A DNA stretch of 64,000 nucleotides from Fibrobacterota bacterium (GTDB taxonomy: Bacteria; Fibrobacterota; Chitinivibrionia; Chitinivibrionales; Chitinispirillaceae). The position numbers and the translations under genes were made by a program. Positions 7,636 through 15,206 of this stretch are shown here, in pieces. The notes below the pieces were generated by a model that was not told where the DNA came from, did not search any database, and saw only the letters and a list, made by a program, of their open reading frames with translations. Every line of letters begins with the position of its first letter. Position 1 is the stretch's first letter. The stretch is taken from assembly GCA_023436205.1 (NCBI GenBank), contig JAEZKC010000097.1, forward strand, positions 1-64,000, given 5' to 3'.

Positions 7636-8796
7636 CTATCGGTCTTGGTTGTCAGGTGTCTTACCTTGATCGGATTTCTTTGGGAGGAGCAACTCATTTA
7701 ACTCCATAGCAGTCTTTTTGCCGTCAATGTTATGATAGATCTCAATTGTTGATCGTTGCTTCCAACCACCAATAAGCATGGCATGGCGAACAGTGAACGA
7801 TGGATTGTTAAATAATTCAGTTAGAGAGTGGTGCCGTAGATCGTGCCATTTCAGGTCTTTTATGTTGTTCTCCTTCAAAACAGCCTTCCATGCTTTTTTA
7901 AAATCACCTAATTTTCGATACGAGATCTTACCCGTACTCTTTCTGACTACTGGATAATAGAACAGGTACTTTGATTCGGGTGGCAGATTTTGAAAATGGT
8001 CAAGGACATCATCATATATAACATGGACTACTGGAACCGTTCCCTTTGATGATACATACCTGATCTGTTGCTCTTTCAAAAAAAGCTCATCCCTTGTCAA
8101 ATCTCGTATATCACCGATCCTGCAAGGGTTCCTTGGGCAGTGCAAGTATAGGGGTAGGTAGTAGGGATATTTCTTTTTCAGCGATTCTATAATCTTGCCG
8201 TCTTCTTCATCGGAGAGGGTTCTACTTCGTGGGATTTCTTTCCAGTGGTGCCGTTCTTGAATTGGATTGTATTTGAGTTGTCCTTGCTCAACAGCAAATT
8301 GGCAAAGGTTTTTTATGGCACGGTAGATTTTATTCTTACTGTTGGCTCCCAGTTTTCGGGTTGTCTCGACAACTGAACCTTTCAGTCCTGATCGCTGGAA
8401 CCTTCGAGCATGTTCATTTTCTAATAGTTGGACATAGCCGATGATCGGATTACCGTACTCATCTGTGCCACCGAGAAACTTTGTTTTCAGGTTTTCGGCA
8501 GATACTTCATACGTGCCACAATCTACTTTCAATCGATTATATGATGAGATATCGGAAGGCTGCTTGATTTTAATATACCTGTCAATCAGTTTATCCAGAG
8601 TACTGAAAGGGTGCTCTATCTGCTCTCTGTATGCTTCAGCTTTTTTTAAACAAATCCCGTGCAAACGGTTGTATTCTACAAGAGCCTTTTGCTCGGTTCC
8701 TTTGAACCGTTCTCGTACCCTTTTAAACTGCTTACCCTTATATTTTACGACAGCAGTTATTTTGAATAGGTTATGGTCAAGTTTCTTTATCGCCAT
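7636..8796 (-). CDS. tyrosine recombinase (phage-type integrase)
   Basis: A 386-residue integrase, from ATG 8796 (MAIKKLDHN); a longer frame to 8841 lacks a ribosome site. The N-terminal third is the arm-binding/SAM-like region and the C-terminal half is the catalytic domain. The catalytic residues are all visible: R226 (CRIGDIRDL), K251 (SSKGT), H318 and R321 (WHDLRHHS), W345 (GGWKQR) and the nucleophile Y354 (IEIYHN). It is the last gene before a tRNA-Thr, the classical position of an integrase relative to its attachment site. It should insert and, with an excisionase, excise the 2.8-9.2 kb element. It looks intact. Confidence 0.92.
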   Translation of the reverse strand: MAIKKLDHNLFKITAVVKYKGKQFKRVRERFKGTEQKALVEYNRLHGICLKKAEAYREQIEHPFSTLDKLIDRYIKIKQPSDISSYNRLKVDCGTYEVSAENLKTKFLGGTDEYGNPIIGYVQLLENEHARRFQRSGLKGSVVETTRKLGANSKNKIYRAIKNLCQFAVEQGQLKYNPIQERHHWKEIPRSRTLSDEEDGKIIESLKKKYPYYLPLYLHCPRNPCRIGDIRDLTRDELFLKEQQIRYVSSKGTVPVVHVIYDDVLDHFQNLPPESKYLFYYPVVRKSTGKISYRKLGDFKKAWKAVLKENNIKDLKWHDLRHHSLTELFNNPSFTVRHAMLIGGWKQRSTIEIYHNIDGKKTAMELNELLLPKKSDQGKTPDNQDR

Positions 8797-8955
8797 GAGT
8801 TCCACGTTTTGAAGGTTATTCCAATATAAATATGATACCATAGCGATAATTGTATGGCTAATATTTTATCTTGTAGGATAAGGTGCTATATATAATGTAT
8901 ATGGGAAACTTAGGCTGGTCATTCGAATGGGGAAAACATATATTCTCTAATCATT

Positions 8956-9028
8956 GCCGATGTAGCTCAGTTGATAGAGCATTCGATTCGTAATCGAAAG
9001 GTCAGGGGTTTGATTCCCCTCATCGGCT
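8956..9028 (+). tRNA. tRNA-Thr (anticodon CGT)
   Basis: A full cloverleaf: acceptor GCCGATG/CATCGGC, D stem GCTC/GAGC, anticodon stem TTCGA/TCGAA around loop TTCGTAA, T stem AGGGG/CCCCT with loop TTTGATT, discriminator T. All stems pair. The anticodon CGT reads ACG codons, so this is a Thr tRNA. CCA is not encoded. It lies between the integrase and a displaced tRNA 3' half, so the gene marks or replaces the attachment site of the element. Confidence 0.95.
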
Positions 9029-9161
9029 CTGTGTTCAGGGCCAAGAATGTGACAGCCCTACCGGGTAGGTTACATATTTTTACGTTTGTTTACGCTAATT
9101 TGGTGATTGTACGGGTGATTGTGCCATTGTAAGTGTTTGATTTTTAAAAGGGTACTACTCC

Positions 9162-9203
9162 TTCGTAATCAGTAGGTCGGCAGTTCGAGTCTGCTTCTCG
9201 GCT
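9162..9203 (+). pseudogene. 3' half of a second tRNA-Thr(CGT), probable att remnant
   Basis: From the anticodon loop (TTCGTAATC) onward this is a normal tRNA 3' half: AGGTC variable loop, T stem GGCAG/CTGCT with loop TTCGAGT, acceptor half TCTCGGC and discriminator T. The bases before it do not complete the anticodon stem, and no 5' half is present. It shares TTCGTAATC and AGGTC with the intact tRNA at 8956 but differs in the T and acceptor stems, so it is not a simple duplicate. A split at the anticodon loop is typical of tyrosine-integrase crossover in a tRNA. Confidence 0.8.
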
Positions 9204-9206
9204 TTA

Positions 9207-9252
9207 AAGAACTCCTCAAAATCGCTGAAAGGCGGATTTGAGGAGTTCTTCT
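9207..9252 (+). terminator. terminator downstream of the tRNA fragment
   Basis: AAGAACTCCTCAAA (9207-9220) pairs perfectly with TTTGAGGAGTTCTT, with a GC-containing extension and short loop. It was presumably the terminator of the original tRNA-Thr gene whose 3' half remains just upstream. Confidence 0.65.
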
Positions 9253-9529
9253 GTTTAAGTCCCTCAGGAAATGCACAATTGCCACCGGAATACAGGCACC
9301 GGCGGTGAAAAATGAAACACTTCAGGAAGACGCCACGATTTTTTCCCGGGATATACATTTGCAAGAGCCTGCCAAGTGGTTGCTTATCAACTTGTCCGGC
9401 AAAAAGGTGGCTTCCGGGTACAGTAATGCCATCGATATGACTGTATTTCCAAACGGCGGGTACATCTTGCAGTACTCAGATAAGCAGTTAAGAATTATGA
9501 AGAACTCTGGAAAAAGCAATACTCAGTGA
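9242..9529 (+). pseudogene. C-terminal remnant of a secreted protein (sorting-domain tail)
   Basis: About 95 residues open after a stop at 9239. The sequence AKWLLINLSGKKVASG, then FPNGGYILQYSDKQLRIMK, is the pattern of the C-terminal beta-sandwich sorting tails of type-IX-like secreted proteins (LLINLSGK, then GxYxLxxxxxxxxxxxK). There is a GTG at 9305, but no signal peptide or catalytic domain. The gene was therefore cut, and the break falls beside the tRNA fragment, which suggests that integration or excision at the tRNA removed the front. It is followed directly by a hairpin. Confidence 0.6.
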
Positions 9530-9542
9530 CTACAAAGATAGA

Positions 9543-9562
9543 AGGAGCTTCAGGTGAAGCTC
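9543..9562. terminator. hairpin between the gene remnant and the small minus-strand gene
   Basis: GGAGCTTCA and TGAAGCTCC form a 9-bp stem with a 2-base loop. T-rich bases follow on both strands (TATCCCTTCT on plus, TTCTATCTTTG on minus), so it may serve both directions. Confidence 0.6.
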
Positions 9563-9679
9563 CTATCCCTTCTGCCCTCGCTGGCCCCGTTTTTTGTTTC
9601 TGTACCGGTTCCGGTTACTGTTCTGGTAGATTTTATCTTGGGGTTTCATGGCTTTCACATTATTATTTACCTGCTTCAT
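9563..9679 (-). CDS. possible 38-residue basic small protein
   Basis: A short frame starting at ATG 9679 with an excellent ribosome site (GGAGAAGAC just before it) and ending at TAG 9563, immediately followed by a terminator hairpin. The product is rich in Lys, Arg, Asn and Gln, with a tail like YRNKKRGQRGQKG. No family is recognised. The combination of ribosome site, short frame and terminator suggests a real small gene. The basic tail could bind nucleic acid. Chance remains possible. Confidence 0.4.
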   Translation of the reverse strand: MKQVNNNVKAMKPQDKIYQNSNRNRYRNKKRGQRGQKG

Positions 9680-9850
9680 GTCTTCTCCTGCTGAACATTT
9701 GGCGCGAAAGGTGTTCCAGAATAATATTAGATGCAGCGGTATTTTTATTGTGTTTTTGGTTAGAATGGAGGACAATGACATTCACAGCCAAATGGGCGGG
9801 AGTTCGAAGAGGTAAGAAGTGAGAGGCAGAACCTCTCACTGGTAGTCAAA

Positions 9851-11317
9851 TCAGAAATCGTGATCCAGAATATCCATTCCTCTTCTGCAGATTTCTCGGG
9901 CGTAATCGGTCCATATCCCCTGGCCCCAGTAGCGATAGCAACTCGTCTCCGAAACCAGAAGATAGAAAAGAGCATTCCTGGTGCGTTGTTCATCAAATGA
10001 AGCCTTGGATTTGAGGACTTTTTCACTGAATTTTGCGCTAAGCTTGTCTATGGGATCGAGTACGTTTTCATACCCTTTAACCCATGATATGTCGCTTGTC
10101 CAGCTGCCGCCATCCATGTGAAAGCGTCCGTCCTCTTTCTTGAGCTCCTCGATGGTTTTGGCCAGTTTTTCAGGGCCATCGCCAGGTTGCATACGATCCC
10201 AGATTCTCTTCTGGAAAAGAGGCTGGAGCACTGGTAGATCCTTATCTGCAATGCCCATGGCGTTTAGATGTTCCAGGTATTCTGTAACATTCATCATCGG
10301 TGAATCTGAGCCGCTTGACTGGCGCACCACCTCCATGTATTTGGGGGGGAACTCGTTCATCATAACCCCACCATTTTCCCCATCTGCAATTTGGGTTACC
10401 AGTGGGGGCACCGATTTGCCAGCAAGTTCCCATCTGGAGAGACTGGTTGCTTCGTAATAGGGTTGCATCTGTGCAACTAATTTAGTATCGCTTCCCTGAG
10501 TTTTGATTATGGCAATTATGCTTGTTTCTTCACCTTTGGAGTTTCTGCAGACCAGTCGATGGGGGAGGTGTTTCTTCTCTGGTCCCCAGCCATTGTCCGG
10601 TCGCTCGACAGTGTGTTCCTGAACCAGTACCCATGTAAATCCGCAGTCCCGAAGAGTTTTTACAAACTCGTAGGCGGTATCGGGGTGGTTGGGAAGAGCC
10701 ATTTCTGATGGAGAAAATCCCCGTACTCTTTTGAGTGCATCCATTCCGAAAATGGAGGCAAAATAGCTCTGCCATGCTTTAACATGCAGTCGGTAATCCT
10801 GCACTGGCGTGGAGGGGGCCACCGCATGGGCCCAGGGACATCCAAGCCATTCGATTGCTTGGAACATCCCGGGATCATTTGTCACCCGTACCAAATAGTC
10901 AAATACATCGTTGAGGCCCATTTTGCGCAGACCATAAAACAGCGTTCCTGAATATTCAAGCATCACTCGAGGCTCTTTTCCTTCACTGAAGAGCTGAGGG
11001 ATGAATTCGCCCATTCTTTTGTAGCACCAGTGGAAAACAGGGGCGTTATGGTTATCACCGATACCCTGATTTTCCATCATATACTGAAGATTGCTGATAA
11101 GATCTGCTGTATGCAGGTCGCCGCCGCCGGCGGGAATAAGTGGTTGATGCATGTGAAGAGCAATGGCTGTTGCACTTCTTATTTTGTCAAAAGGGATTCT
11201 GCTGTTTTCAATGAATACTGGTTTGCCCGCAGCTTCCTTTACTGCACTTTCCACCTGCTTGAAACTGGTGATGTTCGGGAGTCCTCCGATTGTTTCCGGC
11301 ATGTTCTGAGAAGTCAT
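9851..11317 (-). CDS. glycoside hydrolase family 57 (alpha-glucan active)
   Basis: A 488-residue protein. The GH57 signature HMHQPLIP is near residue 55. GCPWAHAVAPSTP, the Glu-containing FSPSEMALPNH (probable nucleophile region) and ADGENGG follow. GH57 enzymes are retaining amylases, branching enzymes or amylopullulanases acting on alpha-1,4/1,6-glucan. The start lies 16 bases after glycogen synthase on the same strand, so the two form an operon and glycogen is the likely substrate. No signal peptide is seen, so it acts in the cytoplasm. Whether it branches, transfers or hydrolyses cannot be told from the sequence. Confidence 0.85.
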   Translation of the reverse strand: MTSQNMPETIGGLPNITSFKQVESAVKEAAGKPVFIENSRIPFDKIRSATAIALHMHQPLIPAGGGDLHTADLISNLQYMMENQGIGDNHNAPVFHWCYKRMGEFIPQLFSEGKEPRVMLEYSGTLFYGLRKMGLNDVFDYLVRVTNDPGMFQAIEWLGCPWAHAVAPSTPVQDYRLHVKAWQSYFASIFGMDALKRVRGFSPSEMALPNHPDTAYEFVKTLRDCGFTWVLVQEHTVERPDNGWGPEKKHLPHRLVCRNSKGEETSIIAIIKTQGSDTKLVAQMQPYYEATSLSRWELAGKSVPPLVTQIADGENGGVMMNEFPPKYMEVVRQSSGSDSPMMNVTEYLEHLNAMGIADKDLPVLQPLFQKRIWDRMQPGDGPEKLAKTIEELKKEDGRFHMDGGSWTSDISWVKGYENVLDPIDKLSAKFSEKVLKSKASFDEQRTRNALFYLLVSETSCYRYWGQGIWTDYAREICRRGMDILDHDF

Positions 11318-11333
11318 ATAATGCTCCTTTCAA

Positions 11334-12812
11334 TTAAGCCTGCTTGTGTCGGATGTATTCATAAATGTTAAGATAGTGTGTTCCGGGATGGTTCCAGGAA
11401 TAATCCGCATTCATGGCGTTCTGAATAAGTTTGCGGAAGTCTTTTGGGTAATCGTAATAAAGACCAATAGCTCTGTTCATGGCTGATTCGATGCCCGGCT
11501 GGTCCAGATTGTTGAATGTATAACCGTTGCGAATCGACAGATCTGCATGTGAGTGATCTTTATCAAAAACGGTGTCGGCCAGACCGCCTACTGCACGCAC
11601 AATGGGAATGGTCCCGTAGCGAAGTGCAATAAGTTGGGCGAGGCCGCATGGTTCAAACGCGCTGGGCACGATCATCATATCGGCTCCAGCGTAAATTAAA
11701 TGAGAGAGCTCCTCGTTAAAACCAAGTTCAATATGGCAGTCGACGCTTTGTCCCAGTTCGGCCCTAAGGCGGGCAAACTGATTAAATATTGCGTGGTTGG
11801 AAGGCGAACCCAGCAAAACGAACTGTGCCCCCCTGCGCAGTGCATGATGCGCAGCATGATAAATGAGGTTGAGCCCTTTCTGTTCATCAAGTCTCCCAAC
11901 AAAGCCGATAATCGGTTTTTCACTTTTGTAGAGCCAGAACCGATCTCTCAAGGCGTCTTTGTTGCGGTATTTTTCCTCGATAGTGTCTACAGAATATTTG
12001 GCAGGCAGAAAATGATCGATTTCAGGATTCCAGGTGCTGTAGTCAACTCCGTTAAGTATGCCGCCAAACTTACCCTGATGCGTATGCAGCGTGCTCCCAA
12101 GCCCGTAGCCTTGATCCGTAAAGCGGGCTTCCCAGGCGTGGTTGGGGGAGACTGTAGTGACAAAATTGGAATAGACAATACCGCCTTTCATGCAGTTGAG
12201 TACAGCTTGATTATGATCATCGCGCAATTGTTGCGGGCGATAATAGTATTCCGGTCTGCATAAACCGGTGGCGGCCAGCACATCATGTCCGAACACGCCT
12301 TGATGCTTGAAGTTATGAATGGTGTAACACACCCGCTGGGCCCATAAACCGTGGTGCTGATATATTTCTGCGAGCATGACCGGCAGAAGCCCGGTCTGCC
12401 AGTCGTGGCAATGGATCACATCAGGGCGCTTGCCGCTTTTAAGCATGAATTCAAGGGCCGCCTTACAGAAAAATGCGTAGCGCATAACATCGTCGCTGCA
12501 TCCGTAATAAGTCCTGCGGTTGAAGAAGTTGTCATTTGAGTGGGGTTCTATGAAGAAACATTTGCGGCCGTTTACAAAACCAAACCAGACAGTGCAGTGT
12601 ATTGCTCCTCCGTACCAGGGAACCCAGAGATCTCCCATGGTGGGGGTCATACCCCAGACCTGATCAGAACGCATGCAGTCATATTTAGGTAGAATTATTT
12701 CGACTTCGTGCCCTCGAATGGCAGTTTCCCAAGATAAGCCGGAAACCACATCAGCCAATCCGCCGACTTTGGCGACTGGAGCGCATTCCGAGGCTACGTG
12801 AATGATATACAT
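11334..12812 (-). CDS. glgA: glycogen synthase (ADP-glucose type, GT5)
   Basis: A 492-residue protein that extends alpha-1,4-glucan from ADP-glucose. It starts MYIIHVASECAPVAKVGGLADVV with the KVGGL nucleotide-sugar motif. FVGRLDEQKG and the E-x7-E region PSAFEPCGLAQLIALRYG lie in the C-terminal Rossmann half. Length and motifs are normal for the family. A strong ribosome site (AGGAGG) precedes the ATG, and a good promoter lies about 90 bases upstream. The GH57 gene follows at 16 bases, forming a glycogen operon. It is cytoplasmic. Confidence 0.95.
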   Translation of the reverse strand: MYIIHVASECAPVAKVGGLADVVSGLSWETAIRGHEVEIILPKYDCMRSDQVWGMTPTMGDLWVPWYGGAIHCTVWFGFVNGRKCFFIEPHSNDNFFNRRTYYGCSDDVMRYAFFCKAALEFMLKSGKRPDVIHCHDWQTGLLPVMLAEIYQHHGLWAQRVCYTIHNFKHQGVFGHDVLAATGLCRPEYYYRPQQLRDDHNQAVLNCMKGGIVYSNFVTTVSPNHAWEARFTDQGYGLGSTLHTHQGKFGGILNGVDYSTWNPEIDHFLPAKYSVDTIEEKYRNKDALRDRFWLYKSEKPIIGFVGRLDEQKGLNLIYHAAHHALRRGAQFVLLGSPSNHAIFNQFARLRAELGQSVDCHIELGFNEELSHLIYAGADMMIVPSAFEPCGLAQLIALRYGTIPIVRAVGGLADTVFDKDHSHADLSIRNGYTFNNLDQPGIESAMNRAIGLYYDYPKDFRKLIQNAMNADYSWNHPGTHYLNIYEYIRHKQA

Positions 12813-12901
12813 GCGATCCTCCTGAAACTATTGCCGGAAAATGAAAAGGAACTCCATGCCGGATTGTCGGTCACAGGTTCCAAATGTGAATGATCAGATT
12901 T

Positions 12902-12930
12902 ATTATACCCTTAGGGTTTGTGTTTGGGAA
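12902..12930 (-). promoter_or_regulatory. sigma-70-like promoter of glgA
   Basis: On the minus strand TTCCCA (-35, 12930-12925), a 17-base spacer and a perfect TATAAT (-10, 12907-12902) lie about 90 bases before the glgA start. Confidence 0.55.
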
Positions 12931-13331
12931 TGCCGGAGAGCTGAAATGTCTGGAGTTTGAGAGATAACTCATGTTTAGAGGCATCAATAACAGTCCGGAT
13001 TCCGTGATATCGTAAAAGTATACATATCATGCAATATCTGTTCCATCGTGCAGGTTCGTTAGCTGAAGCTTTCTATGGCTAAAAGGCTGCAAACTGCCCG
13101 AAAGGAGTAGTGAAGTTTTCTTCACTTAATAAGAAGTTAATTTATTGCAGGGGGGGATAGTGGAATAAAGGTTGGATAGTAATGCACTCACTGGAATTTT
13201 CTCGGTCTCTTCAGCAAAGGCTTTACTGGTTATCGCATTTCGATGCAAATGGGTGGCATAAGATAATACACAGCCGGGTATGCAGGATGTAATCATCACC
13301 CTGCAGAGTACTGAATCTTCTCTCTTCTAGC

Positions 13332-13360
13332 TTGGCAATTCCCCTGTAATAGTTTATTTT
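13332..13360 (+). promoter_or_regulatory. candidate promoter of the PPi-phosphofructokinase gene
   Basis: TTGGCA (13332-13337), a 17-base spacer and TATTTT (13355-13360), about 64 bases before the start codon. It is a moderate match to sigma-70 consensus. Confidence 0.4.
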
Positions 13361-13423
13361 GTTCTGTTTTCATGATATCTACCTGAGTGTACTACATAAC
13401 CCTTCCAAAAAGGATGACCAATC

Positions 13424-15079
13424 ATGCCAAAGACAGTTTCCCCGTTGCAGATCGCACGTGCGGCTTATCAGCCAAAACTGCCCAAAGTTCTTGCTCAGTA
13501 CGGCAGTGCCGTTAAGGCGACACTGGGAGCGGCAACCGAGTCTATTGCAGATCAGGCCGACATTAAATCCTTGTTCCCCAACTCCTACGGACTTCCTGTG
13601 GTTACTTTCGAAGGACCCGTCGATCAGGCTTTTGGTGCTCTGAAAGTAGGAGTGATCCTTTCCGGTGGCCAGGCTCCTGGTGGTCACAATGTTATAGCCG
13701 GTCTCTATGATGGTCTTAAGAAGATTAACGCTGGTAGTGAGCTTTTTGGCTTCCTGGGTGGTCCCAGCGGTCTGATCGATAATAAATATGTTAAATTCGA
13801 TGACAAGTTTATCAACGAATACCGCAATACCGGCGGTTTTGATATTATCGGTTCCGGTCGCACAAAGCTTGAGAAAGAGGAACAGTTCGACAAGGTAATT
13901 GATAATTGCAAAGCACTGGGCATAACCGCGCTGGTGATCATCGGTGGAGACGATTCCAATACCAATGCATGTATGCTTGCAGAGTACTGCGCTAAGAAGA
14001 ATGCCGGTATCCTGGTCGTGGGCTGTCCCAAGACCATCGACGGTGACCTGAAGAACGAGTGGATCGAGGCATCCTTCGGTTTTGATACCGCTACAAAGGT
14101 TTATGCAGAGCTCATCGGCAACATTCAGCGTGATGCCAACTCTGCCAAGAAATACTGGCATTTCATCAAGCTGATGGGCCGCAGTGCATCACATATCGCT
14201 CTCGAGTGTGCTCTTAAAACTCATCCCAATGTAACTCTGGTTTCGGAAGAGGTTGCAGAAAAGGCGATGACCTTGCGCCAGATCGTTCAGGATATCGCCA
14301 CCATTGTCAAGAAACGTTCTGAAGCTGGTAAGGATTTCGGTATCGCCCTGGTTCCCGAAGGTCTCATCGAGTTCATTCCCGAGATGAAGAAGCTTATCAG
14401 CGAGCTCAATGATCTTCTTGCTGCCAATGCTTCATATTTCGACACTTTGTCAGATGATGACAAATTTCAGTTTGTCAATAGTCATCTGAGTGCTGATACA
14501 TCGCAGGCTTTTTCAAGCCTTCCCCAGGTGATTCAGAACCAGCTTCTGGCTGATCGCGATCCGCATGGTAACGTGCAGGTGTCTCGTATCGAAACAGAAA
14601 AGCTTATCATTGACATGGTTGGTGATCTGCTTCGCGAATGGAAAGCTAAAGGTGAGTACAAAGGCAAGTTCAATGCGCTGAATCACTTTTTCGGCTATGA
14701 AGGACGCTGTGCTGCTCCTTCCAACTTCGACGCCGACTATTGCTACAGCTTGGGCTATACCGCGTCAAGCCTGGTTGCAAACGGAAAGACCGGTTACCTT
14801 TCATCGGTGCGTAACCTGACCAAGCCTGCAGACCAGTGGATTGCCGGTGGAGTTCCGCTTACAATGATGATGAACCTTGAGCGCCGCCACGGCAAGAGCA
14901 AGCCGGTAATCAAGAAGGCCCTGGTTGAGCTTGATGGCAAGCCTTTTAAAGTGTTGGCAGATAATAGAGATGCCTGGGCCCTGGAGGACGACTTCCAGTA
15001 TCCTGGCCCGATCCAGTACTTCGGCCCTAGCGAAGTGTGCGATTTGACTACAGTGACCATTCAGTTGGAACGTAAGTAA
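13424..15079 (+). CDS. pfp: pyrophosphate-fructose-6-phosphate 1-phosphotransferase, long form
   Basis: A 551-residue enzyme, longer than the ~320-residue ATP-PFK and matching the long PPi-dependent group. GGDDSN (G174-N179) has Asp where ATP enzymes have Gly, and PKTIDGDLKN carries Lys203 and the catalytic-base Asp206. Both are marks of PPi use. MGRSASH follows. It reversibly phosphorylates fructose-6-phosphate with PPi, so glycolysis can run in either direction. The ATG follows an AAGGATG-like site, a promoter lies upstream and a clear terminator downstream, so it is probably monocistronic. Confidence 0.93.
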   Translation: MPKTVSPLQIARAAYQPKLPKVLAQYGSAVKATLGAATESIADQADIKSLFPNSYGLPVVTFEGPVDQAFGALKVGVILSGGQAPGGHNVIAGLYDGLKKINAGSELFGFLGGPSGLIDNKYVKFDDKFINEYRNTGGFDIIGSGRTKLEKEEQFDKVIDNCKALGITALVIIGGDDSNTNACMLAEYCAKKNAGILVVGCPKTIDGDLKNEWIEASFGFDTATKVYAELIGNIQRDANSAKKYWHFIKLMGRSASHIALECALKTHPNVTLVSEEVAEKAMTLRQIVQDIATIVKKRSEAGKDFGIALVPEGLIEFIPEMKKLISELNDLLAANASYFDTLSDDDKFQFVNSHLSADTSQAFSSLPQVIQNQLLADRDPHGNVQVSRIETEKLIIDMVGDLLREWKAKGEYKGKFNALNHFFGYEGRCAAPSNFDADYCYSLGYTASSLVANGKTGYLSSVRNLTKPADQWIAGGVPLTMMMNLERRHGKSKPVIKKALVELDGKPFKVLADNRDAWALEDDFQYPGPIQYFGPSEVCDLTTVTIQLERK

Positions 15080-15105
15080 GCTTTACTGTTTGAATCTGTG
15101 ATAAT

Positions 15106-15139
15106 GGGGAAGCTGGGTGTAAATAAGCCCTGCTTCCCC
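15106..15139 (+). terminator. terminator of pfp
   Basis: GGGGAAGC (15106-15113) pairs with GCTTCCCC (15132-15139), with an inner GGG/CCC pairing, followed by TTCTGTCTG. It lies 26 bases after the pfp stop. Confidence 0.7.
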
Positions 15140-15206
15140 TTCTGTCTGTGATTGGAATGTCAAGTACACAATGGACTTGCGCCTCAAAGTTTCATTCCGT
15201 AAAATG

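Larger units (their letters stand above)
12813..13423. other. intergenic region between divergent glgA and pfp
   Basis: About 610 bases separate the two divergent genes. They contain the glgA promoter (12902-12930) and a candidate pfp promoter (13332-13360). A G7 tract occurs near 13151. I see no RNA gene, ORF or repeat in the rest. Confidence 0.5.

Noticed and set aside
9155..9364. Minus-strand frame with residues like KQTRTADLLITKE
   Set aside because: This is the reverse strand of the tRNA fragment; such peptides are well-known false genes next to tRNA 3' ends.
13379..14161. 260-residue minus-strand frame opposite pfp
   Set aside because: It lies opposite a clear enzyme gene and has no family resemblance or ribosome site.
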